Positions 1 through 8,998 of a DNA stretch of 64,000 nt are shown here, in pieces. Position numbers and translations under genes: made by a program. The notes under the pieces were generated by a model. The model did not search any database. It was not told the DNA's origin and was given only the letters and a program-made list of their open reading frames with translations. Within the stretch, counting starts at the first letter, position 1. The number at the start of each line of letters is the position of its first letter. Origin of the DNA: Spirosoma sp. SC4-14 (GTDB lineage Bacteria; Bacteroidota; Bacteroidia; Cytophagales; Spirosomataceae); contig NZ_CP147518.1 in assembly GCF_037201965.1 (NCBI RefSeq), positions 6,131,001-6,195,000 on the forward strand, read 5' to 3'.

Positions 1-1896
1 CGACAGATGATCGAAATTCTAGGCCGTAGGCTTAAACCCAACGTAATTATCACCGGTGAGCCGGGCGTAGGCAAAACAGCCCTTGTGGAAGGACTCGCGC
101 AGCAGATTGTGGCAGGCAATGTGCCTCCGCACCTCAAAAATGCGCAGTTATTTCAACTCGATTTAGGATCATTGATTGCCGGAGCATCCTACAAAGGCGA
201 AATTGAAGACCGGCTGAAAGGTATCCTGGCCGATCTGAAGCAGTTTGACCGGGCGTTGTTGTTCATCGACGAAATTCACATCCTGATGGACCCCAATGGC
301 GGAGCTTCGGGAACTGTAAACCTGCTGAAACCCGAGTTAGCCCGTGGCGAACTAACCCTTATTGGTGCAACCACTAACGACGAATACCGCAAATATCTCG
401 AAAAAGACGAAGCATTTGCCCGCCGTTTCGAAGTGCTTGGCGTCGACGAACCCGATGAGCAAACAGCGACCCGAATGGTGAAAACCATTTTGCCACTGTT
501 CGAAAAACATCACCAGATTAAAGTAGCCGACACAACCGTTGCCGAAACCGTTCGCCTGGCCAAACGGTATCTGAAAGATCGGCGGCTACCCGATGCCGCC
601 ATCGACCTGATCGACCGGACAATGGCGGCCATGAAACTGGCAACCGAAACAACTAAACCCGAAATCGATCGGCTACGTACAGAATTAGCCGATATTCGAT
701 CTACATCGGAAACAAACGACCCATTAACGTATATACCAAACGTTAGATGGTTTGAACGCCAGATGAAGAACCGCCTGAGTCCGGTTTTGCTCGGGCAGGT
801 TGAAGACGAGCTACAAACCGATTCGTTTGAATTGCCCGATGCGCTGGCCGATCATCTGGCAATGGTGTTAACCAAAATCGAAACCCTGGGCGAACAGATT
901 CACGACACCATTGAACCAGCCGAAGTAGCCGCCGTTGTGGCCAACCGAACGGGTATTCCGCTCGGAAAAATTCAATCGAAAGAGCGCGACAAACTCCTCA
1001 CGCTGGACGAGCATCTGACCCAGCGCGTTATTGGCCAGGATCATGCCGTAAGGATCATTGCCGATGCCATTCTCGAAAATCGCTCTGGTCTGAGTCGGCC
1101 CGGTCAGCCGATTGGTTCGTTCTTTTTCTCAGGGCCAACGGGCACGGGCAAAACCGAACTGGCAAAATCGATGGCCGATTTTCTGTTCAACGATGAGCGG
1201 GCACTGATTCGGTTCGATATGTCGGAGTTCAAGGAAGAACATTCAGCAGCTTTGCTCTACGGTGCTCCTCCGGGTTATGTCGGCTACGAAAACGGAGGGT
1301 TGCTGGTCACCAAAATTCGTCAGCAACCTTTTGCGGTCGTGTTATTCGATGAAATTGAGAAAGCGCACCCATCGGTGTTCGATCTTTTTCTGCAAATTCT
1401 CGACGAAGGAATGCTCCACGACCGGCTAGGACGCGAGGGCGATTTTTCCAATGCCATTATTCTATTCACATCCAATATCGGTTCCGACTATGTTGTCGAA
1501 AAGGCGGCCCAGGGCGAAATAGCAGCATCGAACGATCTGCTGGAAATTATGGGACGCTATTTCCGTCCCGAATTTCTGGGCCGCCTAACCGAGATCATTC
1601 CCTTTCAGCCGATTTCGGAAGAAGCTATTATCAGCATTTTCAACATTCAGCTCAATTCGTTAATGAAAACCCTGGAAAAACAGGGCATCGCACTCACCAT
1701 TACCGACGATGCCCGGCGGCAACTCGCGCTGGAAGGTTACACGCCCAAATACGGAGCCCGACCCCTGCGCGGGGTTATCCGCAACCGTCTGCGCCGACCA
1801 CTCTCCCGCATGATCGTATCGGGCGAGATTGGCAAAGGAAGTTCATTAATGCTTTCGATCAATGAGGTTGGTGAGCTAAGTTTTCAACCACAATAA
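1..1896 (+). CDS. tssH: TssH/ClpV-type AAA+ unfoldase (5' end outside window)
   Basis: Hexameric ATPase that disassembles contracted T6SS sheath for reuse in the cytoplasm. The reading frame is open to base 1, and the ATG at base 7 corresponds to an internal position of ClpB/ClpV, just before the first ATPase module, so the true N-terminus (substrate-binding domain, roughly 180-200 residues) lies outside the window. Two AAA+ modules are visible: Walker A GEPGVGKT, pore loop SYKGE and Walker B LLFIDE, then a short middle domain, then Walker A GPTGTGKT, pore loop GYVGYENGG, Walker B VVLFDE and the C-terminal ClpB small domain. A ClpB chaperone would look the same in this part. The tssB-tssC genes directly downstream favour the T6SS paralogue. 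Confidence 0.88.
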   Translation, partial: RQMIEILGRRLKPNVIITGEPGVGKTALVEGLAQQIVAGNVPPHLKNAQLFQLDLGSLIAGASYKGEIEDRLKGILADLKQFDRALLFIDEIHILMDPNGGASGTVNLLKPELARGELTLIGATTNDEYRKYLEKDEAFARRFEVLGVDEPDEQTATRMVKTILPLFEKHHQIKVADTTVAETVRLAKRYLKDRRLPDAAIDLIDRTMAAMKLATETTKPEIDRLRTELADIRSTSETNDPLTYIPNVRWFERQMKNRLSPVLLGQVEDELQTDSFELPDALADHLAMVLTKIETLGEQIHDTIEPAEVAAVVANRTGIPLGKIQSKERDKLLTLDEHLTQRVIGQDHAVRIIADAILENRSGLSRPGQPIGSFFFSGPTGTGKTELAKSMADFLFNDERALIRFDMSEFKEEHSAALLYGAPPGYVGYENGGLLVTKIRQQPFAVVLFDEIEKAHPSVFDLFLQILDEGMLHDRLGREGDFSNAIILFTSNIGSDYVVEKAAQGEIAASNDLLEIMGRYFRPEFLGRLTEIIPFQPISEEAIISIFNIQLNSLMKTLEKQGIALTITDDARRQLALEGYTPKYGARPLRGVIRNRLRRPLSRMIVSGEIGKGSSLMLSINEVGELSFQPQ

Positions 1897-1911
1897 ACGC
1901 GGTTCAGAAAC

Positions 1912-2304
1912 ATGGAAGATTTATTACTTACCGATTCGTCGGATACGTATTCGCTGCCCGACTATGCTCCGCTTAGCGATTTCAAGCCAAATTATACCCC
2001 CATTGCCGGTGGTCGAATTCGGATAACCCGGCGGTGTGGCGACAAAGTGGCTTCCTTCAGAAGCCCCGTTGAAGCGAAGTTGCCCGTCCGCAACCTGTAT
2101 AATCCGGGATCATGTACGATTGAAATAGCTGCTGTTTCTGAAGATCTGGAGGTATTGAAATCGGTTTCGCTCCGTCCGGGCGAGCGGCTGAGTGTTTTTG
2201 CACCACCGGCCCAAACCGTGTATCTGCTCATGGCCCACTCCAACGGCGATGGCTGTCCGGCGGCAACGGCCATTCTCGAATGCGACGATATTCCGAGGGT
2301 GTGA
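1912..2304 (+). CDS. Hypothetical protein of T6SS cluster, 130 aa
   Basis: I do not recognise the family. It starts 16 bases after tssH and lies before tssB, co-directional, so it is very probably in the same transcript. There is no signal peptide or membrane segment. The N-terminal 40 residues are acidic/polar and proline-containing. The remainder reads as a compact beta-rich domain (pattern of alternating hydrophobics, CTIEIAAV, LKSVSLRPGERL). Cytoplasmic location is inferred. Position inside the core block suggests an accessory sheath or baseplate factor, but nothing in the sequence proves this. Confidence 0.7.
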   Translation: MEDLLLTDSSDTYSLPDYAPLSDFKPNYTPIAGGRIRITRRCGDKVASFRSPVEAKLPVRNLYNPGSCTIEIAAVSEDLEVLKSVSLRPGERLSVFAPPAQTVYLLMAHSNGDGCPAATAILECDDIPRV

Positions 2305-2414
2305 GTAGCCTGCATCCACCAACAAATTACCGTTTGCTCAACCGTCGTTTCCCTGCCGGTCAGGTTTTCGACCAATAGATACGATCTCAATTAAACATTT
2401 AAACACTCTTCTCT

Positions 2415-2864
2415 ATGATGGACTATGGCATTGGCGGTCAGGAAAAAAAAGGCAACGACGCCAACGAAGCAATCGCCGATATTCAGAAAAATCGTACGCT
2501 GCTGGTACAGAAACTAACAGCCGACGCGCCTTTTAAGCCAAAAATCGAAGAAAAACTCGAAACCATCGATGCGGTATTCGCCCGTTTCAAACCCGAGATT
2601 GATATTGAATTTAACGATGCCGAAGATACGGGCGTAGAAGAAACCTTACGATTCAATAATCTGGGCGACTTCGGCAAAAAAGGCATTACGGCACAGAGCC
2701 CGTTTCTACAGGACCTGCAAAGTCAGCAGGACGATTATCAGAAGTTCATCAAACAACTGAAATCGAACAAAGTACTGCAAAAAATCCTGGCCGATCCGGC
2801 AGCGAAAGAATCGTATATAACGGCGCTCAGAGCCATGTTGCAGGAGCTGGAAGATGCTCAATGA
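2415..2864 (+). CDS. tssB: T6SS contractile sheath small subunit TssB (VipA-like)
   Basis: Small sheath subunit that intertwines with TssC to form the contractile outer tube in the cytoplasm. At 149 aa it is of normal size. Family features are visible: the RFKPEIDIEFN stretch, the EETLRFNNLGDFG segment, QSPFLQDLQSQ, and a charged helical C-terminus that in VipA interacts with the large subunit. Two adjacent Met codons open the ORF; either could be the start. It is separated from the upstream unknown by about 110 bases and followed by tssC after 42 bases. The divergence from proteobacterial VipA fits the Bacteroidota subtype. Confidence 0.87.
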   Translation: MMDYGIGGQEKKGNDANEAIADIQKNRTLLVQKLTADAPFKPKIEEKLETIDAVFARFKPEIDIEFNDAEDTGVEETLRFNNLGDFGKKGITAQSPFLQDLQSQQDDYQKFIKQLKSNKVLQKILADPAAKESYITALRAMLQELEDAQ

Positions 2865-2906
2865 ATGACTGCTTAACTAAAAACTGTAAACCGAAGCACT
2901 TTCTTC

Positions 2907-4277
2907 ATGGAAGCACCCGATAAACTGGAAAACGGCAAAGCCGTAAAAGAACGCGTTAAAGTAGCCAACCCGGCTCAAACCCTGACCGACAGCAGCCAGC
3001 AACTGGCCAAATTTGGCGGTTTCGAATTCGTTGAAACAACCATCGACGGGGCTCAGAATATGAACCCGGCCAAAAAAGCCCGGAAGACTATTTTCCTGAC
3101 CGAAAAAGGCTCGGCTAAAGATCGGAAGCTGCTCAAAAAACGGCTACAGGAATGGACAGCCCTGCTCGATGCCCATGAGAATGTTGCCGACATGATTGGC
3201 GAAGCTGAACAAAAAACAGAAACGGCCGCCGAAACGCTGCGCCGAAATCTGAAAAAAGCCGTCGACGAAACCAAAGACCTCGAAACGGCTTACCGGTCGG
3301 TTGCGCTCTTCTACAAAAATGCCGATACCGAAAAAATCAAGAACATCTCCATCGTCAACGCCGACCCTGAGCAGATTCAGGACCTGGACAACACGCTGTT
3401 TTTCGATGAAATCGCGAACGAGCTGCGGCAGAATTACGATAAGCTCGACCTCCGCAGCAATTATTCGCTGATGGTGCTTCCGGGCTATCTGGGCGCTAAA
3501 AAAGTGGTCGATAAATGGGCGCGGCTGGCTCACGAGAATAAAGTCATGATGATTACGGACTACCGGCATCTCGACTCGCCCGACGATGTGCTCGAACTCT
3601 GGCAGGACGAAGACATGCCCAGTGCTGATGCCTATAAAGCCAACGTAATGATGACCTGCAACTATCTGGTAGGTCGCGAAGCATTCAGCGAACTGGGCGA
3701 AGACGAACCGCTCTACGTACCGCCTTCTGCCGCTCTGGCCGGAAAGATCTATAAAACCATGCTTCAGCAGCCCGTGGCTGGAAGTAAGCATGGCACGCTT
3801 AACGAGGTCGATGGGGTTCGATTTGAGATGAAAAAAAGTGAAATCGCCAATCTCGAAAAACTGGGCCTGGTACCCATGGTCAATGAATACAATAAGGTGA
3901 TGGCCTATTCGGCCAAAACACTCTTCAACGGCGACAATCAGGGGTTGCAAACCTACTCGGTTGTTCGCGTATTCGACTGGATCATGAAAGTGCTGATCGA
4001 CTTCCTGAACCGTCGGGCATTCGAAAACTGGACCTACGATGCTGAGAAAGACCTGCGCGCGCAGATTGTGAAATTCCTCAACAGCGTTACCGGCGCCGAT
4101 AAAATCATCGAGGACTTTAAAATTCTGCGCTTCGAACGCGACAAGAACGTAAAAGACCGCATTCACCTCGACATCCACATTAAGCCTTATTTCCCCGCCA
4201 AAAACTTCCTCGTCAAGCTCGACGGCACCAAAGGCGACGATGCCAATGACTGGAAAGGCGGTGTCGAGCAGGCATAA
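2907..4277 (+). CDS. tssC: T6SS contractile sheath large subunit TssC (VipB-like)
   Basis: Large sheath subunit, 456 aa, close to the usual length of Bacteroidota TssC. Co-assembles with TssB around the Hcp tube. The N-terminal third is highly charged and helical. Central and C-terminal parts contain the sheath-core signatures DYDKLDLRSNYSLMVLPG-like segment, the NVMMTCNYLVGREAF region and the C-terminal NRRAFENWTYDAEKDLRAQI segment typical of the phage-tail-sheath fold. No membrane or signal sequence. A long palindromic repeat follows immediately and separates it from tssD, which may allow different expression of tube and sheath. Confidence 0.88.
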   Translation: MEAPDKLENGKAVKERVKVANPAQTLTDSSQQLAKFGGFEFVETTIDGAQNMNPAKKARKTIFLTEKGSAKDRKLLKKRLQEWTALLDAHENVADMIGEAEQKTETAAETLRRNLKKAVDETKDLETAYRSVALFYKNADTEKIKNISIVNADPEQIQDLDNTLFFDEIANELRQNYDKLDLRSNYSLMVLPGYLGAKKVVDKWARLAHENKVMMITDYRHLDSPDDVLELWQDEDMPSADAYKANVMMTCNYLVGREAFSELGEDEPLYVPPSAALAGKIYKTMLQQPVAGSKHGTLNEVDGVRFEMKKSEIANLEKLGLVPMVNEYNKVMAYSAKTLFNGDNQGLQTYSVVRVFDWIMKVLIDFLNRRAFENWTYDAEKDLRAQIVKFLNSVTGADKIIEDFKILRFERDKNVKDRIHLDIHIKPYFPAKNFLVKLDGTKGDDANDWKGGVEQA

Positions 4278-4279
4278 TT

Positions 4280-4368
4280 GGTTTACGGTCTATGGTTGCT
4301 CCGCAAGAGCTAGCTATTGAGTCAATACATTGCTCTTACGGAGCAACCGTAAACCATAAACTGTAAAC
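4280..4368. repeat. Long palindromic intergenic repeat, family 1 copy 1
   Basis: Left arm 4280-4310 and right arm 4332-4368 are largely complementary and share the core GGTTGCTCCG / CGGAGCAACC plus GTTTACGG / CCGTAAAC. The same element recurs at 23965-24046 and 25471-25577. It lies between tssC and tssD. As RNA it would form a long hairpin that could affect termination or mRNA stability. Confidence 0.85.
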
Positions 4369-4408
4369 GATCAATAATTTCCAATCAACCAATAACCAAT
4401 TTACCATC

Positions 4409-4804
4409 ATGGCTTTCAAAGCAACTATTGACCTTGACGGCACAGAGTATCGTCTGTTACACTGTAGTTTTTCGTTGGGTCAGAATACTGACTACACTAC
4501 AGGCAAACCCACATCCGACGTTATGGGCGGCCAGGTAAACGCTGAGTTTGAGTCGACCAAAGACACAAACGCCTTCAAAATGATGATCGATCCGAACAAG
4601 AAGTTCAGTGGCAGCATCAAGTTTTTCAAGCAGGACGAAGATTCGCCCATGAAAGAGCTGAAGTTTGAAGATGCCTTTCTGACCGGTTACTCCGAAAGCA
4701 TGGACGCCCGCACCAGCGCGCCAATGAGCACCAGTGTTGTGATTTCGGCCCGTAAGCTATCCATCGACGGAGCTACCCACGAGAATAAATGGGCTGCCTA
4801 TTAA
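4409..4804 (+). CDS. tssD: T6SS tube protein TssD (Hcp)
   Basis: Hcp-family protein (131 aa) that stacks as hexamers to form the secreted inner tube. The Bacteroidota TssD pattern is visible: MAFKATIDLDG start, the GQNTDYTTGKPTSDV segment, and a C-terminal strand with SAPMSTSVVISARKL. Beta-barrel fold without signal peptide. It follows the palindromic repeat and precedes a small unknown and tssI, so tube and spike are adjacent, as is common where cargo is loaded on Hcp or VgrG. Confidence 0.9.
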   Translation: MAFKATIDLDGTEYRLLHCSFSLGQNTDYTTGKPTSDVMGGQVNAEFESTKDTNAFKMMIDPNKKFSGSIKFFKQDEDSPMKELKFEDAFLTGYSESMDARTSAPMSTSVVISARKLSIDGATHENKWAAY

Positions 4805-4907
4805 GTGGCTCAGCATAGCATCAGACTCTGGTCTGGTGCTATGCTTTTGCAACCAGATACTCTTTGGTGTCTATAGTCCCAACTATGTGTATGTCTTATT
4901 AAAAACT

Positions 4908-5336
4908 ATGGCAGTCATCAAATTAGGCGAATGGCCCCTGGGGTTTGATGAAGGGCTGGAAGTTGGGTACGCCCGTCTGGATGGCTACTGGGTACCACTA
5001 CCTCCGCGCAAAATATGGTACGATAGTGCCGAGGGCACAGCCGTGTTAATCAGCGAAAACGGCAAAAAGCGATTTCTGATAACCCTGGCGATCAGCAATT
5101 CAGGTATTAGCGATACGATCATACAATGGGTCGAACGCAATGGTTTCGGCAAAATAGCGACAGGTGCCTTGCGCTCATTTGCCAGCAAACTTCTAGGGTC
5201 TGGCCTGGCAGGGGGTATTGTTGGTGGTATTGCCGGGGTGTTGGTCCCTACCAATAAATCGTACAAAGAATGGACGTCGAAAACAACCATTAATGGCGAA
5301 ACCGTAGGGGTAATGGTGTTATTGCTCGGCTTTTAA
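4908..5336 (+). CDS. Small glycine-zipper protein between tssD and tssI
   Basis: Not recognised. The frame opens at 4836, but the start at 4908 (MAVIKLGEW) is preferred because the upstream 24 codons look like intergenic sequence. It then encodes 142 aa. The first 90 residues are soluble and beta-rich (PLPPRKIWYDSAEGTAVLIS). Residues about 95-115 form a glycine-zipper-like hydrophobic stretch GSGLAGGIVGGIAGVLV, followed by a second hydrophobic end. Such segments occur in pore-forming or membrane-inserting proteins. Its location between Hcp and VgrG makes a cargo or chaperone role possible; this is inference. Confidence 0.65.
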   Translation: MAVIKLGEWPLGFDEGLEVGYARLDGYWVPLPPRKIWYDSAEGTAVLISENGKKRFLITLAISNSGISDTIIQWVERNGFGKIATGALRSFASKLLGSGLAGGIVGGIAGVLVPTNKSYKEWTSKTTINGETVGVMVLLLGF

Positions 5337-5406
5337 CAGCGCAATAAGGGCGTTCTACGATTTTTTTGGCAAAGCTTCTGGCTTCGCCCCATACAACCAG
5401 TTCATT

Positions 5407-7251
5407 ATGAGCAATCTATCCAGCGTCCAGATTGAAATCGGCGGCAAGCGTGTCGATATTTTTTCACGGGTAAAGATTAGCCAGTGGATCGATCGGCATC
5501 ACACGTTTGAGCTGCACGTGCCTATTGAGCAGGTCGAAGGAGCGGGCGCCATGAAGATCAATCAGTCAAAAGAGTTCATCAGCAAAGAAGTGCTGATTAC
5601 CATAAAGTACCGACAGGGGGGCGGTTCGTCGCTGGTTTTTCGAGGGTTCATCACCCAGCTTTATTTATCCAAGCAGGCCACCACGGGTAGCTCAATCGTT
5701 ATTCGTGGATTCAGCGCGTCGATTTTGCTCGAACAGGGTACACGCTATGCAGCTTTCTACCAGAAAGATCATTCGGCCATTGTCAACAAAGTCCTGAGCG
5801 AATACGATCAGGGGTTACTCAAGCCAAGTGTTAGTCCACGCAACAACCAGCAGGAAGATTACATCGTAAAATTCGAAGAGAGCAGCTATAATTTTCTGCA
5901 TCGGTTTGCGGCTGCAACCGGCAACTGGTTCTATTTCGATGGCGATAAAACCATTTTTGGCGACGTTCCGGGCAGTTCGCCTATTGAACTCAACTATGGC
6001 AACGACATCAGTTCGTTCGATATGCGGATGGACCTGCCCGGTGGCGAATTTTTCATTGAAGACTACAACTATGTCAAAATGGAAACGGTCCAGAGCCATT
6101 CGAAAGATGTTTCCGTATCGGGCTTGGGCGAATACGGCCAGTTCCTGATCACCAAAGCCGAAAACCTGTATCCCGAACGACAATTTAGTCACTCTCCCAT
6201 ACCGGTCTGGACCGATGGCGAAGCCAAACAACAGGCCGGTTACGAAAAGAAAGCATCGGTAGCCAACGCCGTTATTTTCAGTGGTTCCAGTTCTAAAATT
6301 GGTCTGAAAGTAGGCTCGGTTATCGATATTAAGGAAAGCACCAGCCTGAATGCCCGATCGCAGCGCACCGAGAGTCTGGGGCAATACCGAATCATATCTA
6401 TCAGTCACGAAGCCGATTTAAGCGGTGGCTATACCAATCATTTTGAGGCCATTCCGGCAGGGGTTGAATTTCGGGCCAATCCTTCATTTTATGTTCCGCG
6501 GGCCGCTACTCAATTAGCAAAAGTAACACACGTTGACGACCCCGAACACCTGGGCCGAATTCGGGTGTGTTTTCTCTGGCAAAGCGCACAGGGCGATAAC
6601 GAATCATCGACCTGGGTACGGCAAATTACGCCTTACACAGGGGCTGTGAATCAGGGATTTTATTTCATTCCTGAAATAAACGAGACGGTCATGGTCATTT
6701 TCGAGAATGATGACCCATCCCGACCACTCATCGCGGGTACAGTTACGAACAAGCAGAATAAAATGGATACCTATTTTTCTGCAAAAAACTATTACAAAGC
6801 CATTATCACCCACGGAGGCAACCACATTGTCATCAGCGACGAACCGGGCAAGGAGTGCATTAGCCTGCACGACAAAGACCGGAAGAATCATATCATGATG
6901 TCGCTCGACGGCACCAACATAGCCATCAAAAGCCAGGGTTCCATTAATCTCAGCGCAGGAAGCATTAGCCTGGACGCCGACACTATTAGTATGAAGGCAA
7001 AGAAAGAATGGAAGGTTGATGCCCAGAAAGGCGAAATCAAAACAAAAGAAACGATGAGCATCGACGCAACTACCGACCTGACCATGAGCGGCAAAACAAG
7101 TGTTAAAGCCAGTTCGGACGCTAACGTCGATGTGAACGGTATGCAGATTAATGTCGAAGGTAAAACGCAGACAACGGTAAAAGGGATGCAACTCAACCTG
7201 GAAGGCAACGTTAAGGCATCGTTGAAAGCCGCTGTAGTGATGATCAACTAA
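5407..7251 (+). CDS. tssI: T6SS spike protein TssI (VgrG)
   Basis: Trimeric spike at the tip of the Hcp tube, 614 aa. The N-terminal part is the gp27-like hub (residues about 1-370, including a long YNFLHRFAAATGNWFYFDGD segment). Next comes the gp5-like OB fold around residue 375 onward (VTHVDDPEHLGRIRVCFLWQ), then a C-terminal beta-helix of short repeats rich in K, S, T and D. The end is a plain stalk without extra catalytic domain, so it is a structural spike that should be tipped by a PAAR protein; the next gene supplies one 13 bases downstream. Confidence 0.92.
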   Translation: MSNLSSVQIEIGGKRVDIFSRVKISQWIDRHHTFELHVPIEQVEGAGAMKINQSKEFISKEVLITIKYRQGGGSSLVFRGFITQLYLSKQATTGSSIVIRGFSASILLEQGTRYAAFYQKDHSAIVNKVLSEYDQGLLKPSVSPRNNQQEDYIVKFEESSYNFLHRFAAATGNWFYFDGDKTIFGDVPGSSPIELNYGNDISSFDMRMDLPGGEFFIEDYNYVKMETVQSHSKDVSVSGLGEYGQFLITKAENLYPERQFSHSPIPVWTDGEAKQQAGYEKKASVANAVIFSGSSSKIGLKVGSVIDIKESTSLNARSQRTESLGQYRIISISHEADLSGGYTNHFEAIPAGVEFRANPSFYVPRAATQLAKVTHVDDPEHLGRIRVCFLWQSAQGDNESSTWVRQITPYTGAVNQGFYFIPEINETVMVIFENDDPSRPLIAGTVTNKQNKMDTYFSAKNYYKAIITHGGNHIVISDEPGKECISLHDKDRKNHIMMSLDGTNIAIKSQGSINLSAGSISLDADTISMKAKKEWKVDAQKGEIKTKETMSIDATTDLTMSGKTSVKASSDANVDVNGMQINVEGKTQTTVKGMQLNLEGNVKASLKAAVVMIN

Positions 7252-7264
7252 ACGCAGCACAGCA

Positions 7265-8278
7265 ATGGGATTTCCAGCCGCCCGCATGAACGATCCGCAT
7301 CTGTGTCCGTTATCTGACGGACCGAAGCCGCACGTTGGTGGAACGATACTTCCGCCGGGCGTTCCAACTGTGCTCATCGGGAATGTGGGCGCAGCCACCC
7401 TGTCGTCGCCCTGTTTGTGCGCATCGCCCGCTCCAAATCTGATTGCAAAAGGGTCGGCAGGGGTTTTTATTGGAAAAAAGCCAGCCGCCCGACAATTCGA
7501 CACCACGGCTCATGGCGGCATGATCACAGTAGGGTTGCCAACGGTATTGATCGGCGATTCGTCGATGGGGCCAACCCGGGCTGTAACGCTACTCCCTAAC
7601 GGCGACATCATGTTTGGCCCCAATATCATTATCAAAGCCGACCCCAATAATGCTGATTTTCAAATGCAGGCTCTACAGGCACTGATCCGTCTGAACTGTA
7701 CGCCTACGATGCAAAAAGCCTTTTCGGCCATTGAAGGCAGTGGCAATTCGCTAACCATTGTTCCCTATGTACCACCAGCAGGCTGGGGACCTTTCAATGC
7801 GTATTGCCAACCCGGCGCAGCCACCCCAGGTAAAACCGGAACCCCATCGACCGTAGCCTGGGACCCGAACGTACACAGTTTAGGCGGTCCACCAAACTCG
7901 GTTCAGCCAGCCGATGCCCCTGGTTCTGATGTGATTCTGGCGCATGAAATGATTCATGGAACGCATAACGCCACCGGAACCAACGGCAACGGACCTTTTG
8001 TGAACAACGGTCCCGGAACACCGCAAGGCTCCAACGTGTCGGAAGAACGCGGTACGGTAGGATTACCCACACAGACCTATAATAATCCCGGCAATCCATC
8101 CGATCCATTAAACGGCAGCACATTACCAGCAACCAACACAAACCCATATACCGAAAATGGTGTCCGGCAAGACTACGCCAACAACGGATGGCCATCGGCG
8201 GGTACCAACCAGCCACCCGTTCAGCGGCCGTCCTATTACCCGTCGGGGCCGGGCAACTCAGGAACTCAGCCATTTTAA
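7265..8278 (+). CDS. PAAR-domain effector with C-terminal M91-like metalloprotease domain
   Basis: Residues about 1-105 form a PAAR tip domain (MGFPAARMNDPHLCPL, repeated PTVLIG motifs) that sharpens the VgrG spike. The C-terminal part from about residue 135 carries HEMIH at 227-231 (HExxH zinc site) and an EERGTVG motif at 260-266. This is the arrangement of the NleD-like peptidase M91 family, followed by ENGVRQDY. A proline/glycine/asparagine-rich tail ends the protein. It is therefore probably an 'evolved' PAAR whose toxin cleaves a protein in the target cell. Family assignment rests on motif order only; the toxin target is unknown. Confidence 0.85.
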   Translation: MGFPAARMNDPHLCPLSDGPKPHVGGTILPPGVPTVLIGNVGAATLSSPCLCASPAPNLIAKGSAGVFIGKKPAARQFDTTAHGGMITVGLPTVLIGDSSMGPTRAVTLLPNGDIMFGPNIIIKADPNNADFQMQALQALIRLNCTPTMQKAFSAIEGSGNSLTIVPYVPPAGWGPFNAYCQPGAATPGKTGTPSTVAWDPNVHSLGGPPNSVQPADAPGSDVILAHEMIHGTHNATGTNGNGPFVNNGPGTPQGSNVSEERGTVGLPTQTYNNPGNPSDPLNGSTLPATNTNPYTENGVRQDYANNGWPSAGTNQPPVQRPSYYPSGPGNSGTQPF

Positions 8279-8290
8279 CCCGTAAACGCT

Positions 8291-8908
8291 ATGAGAACGT
8301 ATCTGTTCTATACATTACTATCCATAGCGCTTCATTGTACCAACAAACCCGTAGCAACGATGTCGTGGAACGATAAAACCATATATGCCGATGTACGGCT
8401 CAGTATTGAACGGGATCAGCTACGCATTGATCTTTCGCTCGATAATATGTCGGCGGCCGATGTATTTATACCCGATGTATCGTTCGTATCGACCAAAGAC
8501 GGCATTAAGATCAACCCGGTCTATCTGCCGCTGATCGTCAATAGCAACAATATACTGGAAGCGGACCTACAGGTTCAGCCACTCGACCCGAACACGCTAT
8601 GGGCCACACCACCCACCTTTTTCTGCCATGTCATACGCCCAAAAGATCGGTATCAGCGGCAGTGGATACTACCTTACCCGGTTCGCATACCGGCGAAAGA
8701 CAATCACGGCATGGGCCGTACGGTTCCGGTTAGCACCGACTTCCTGCTAAACCTGGGCGTTATTCAGCCTACGGGTTCCTATAAGCCTAAAGAGGTTGAG
8801 ATTGATGGGCAAAAGCTATATGAATTTAGGCAGGAAGCTCTCCGATTTCAGACAAAACAGCAGATTGTATTACGAAACCGATCAATTAGTATACACATTG
8901 ACGAATAA
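8291..8908 (+). CDS. Exported hypothetical protein, candidate immunity factor
   Basis: Unknown family, 205 aa. It starts with a short hydrophobic segment (YLFYTLLSIALHC) that could be a signal peptide, with Cys at residue 16 close to a lipobox but not canonical. An alternative start at 8360 (MSWNDKTIYA) would give a cytoplasmic protein. The rest is predicted beta-rich (SIERDQLRIDLSLDNMSAADVFIPDVSF). It lies 12 bases after the PAAR effector, and a small gene directly after a toxin is the usual place for its immunity gene. The function is inferred from position only. Confidence 0.65.
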   Translation: MRTYLFYTLLSIALHCTNKPVATMSWNDKTIYADVRLSIERDQLRIDLSLDNMSAADVFIPDVSFVSTKDGIKINPVYLPLIVNSNNILEADLQVQPLDPNTLWATPPTFFCHVIRPKDRYQRQWILPYPVRIPAKDNHGMGRTVPVSTDFLLNLGVIQPTGSYKPKEVEIDGQKLYEFRQEALRFQTKQQIVLRNRSISIHIDE

Positions 8909-8998
8909 ACAATATCGGCAAAAAGTAATAGTCTTGGCGCTCAGCCAGGCCATACACTTCCGCCGTAAACGTAAACAGACATAACACACATTTGAGCT

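Noticed and set aside
3144..4178. Minus-strand 344-aa ORF opposite tssC
   Set aside because: Antisense shadow of tssC with no domain of its own; tssC matches its family along its length.
6604..7506. Minus-strand 300-aa ORF opposite tssI and the PAAR gene
   Set aside because: Spans two well-supported genes on the other strand and shows no recognisable domain.
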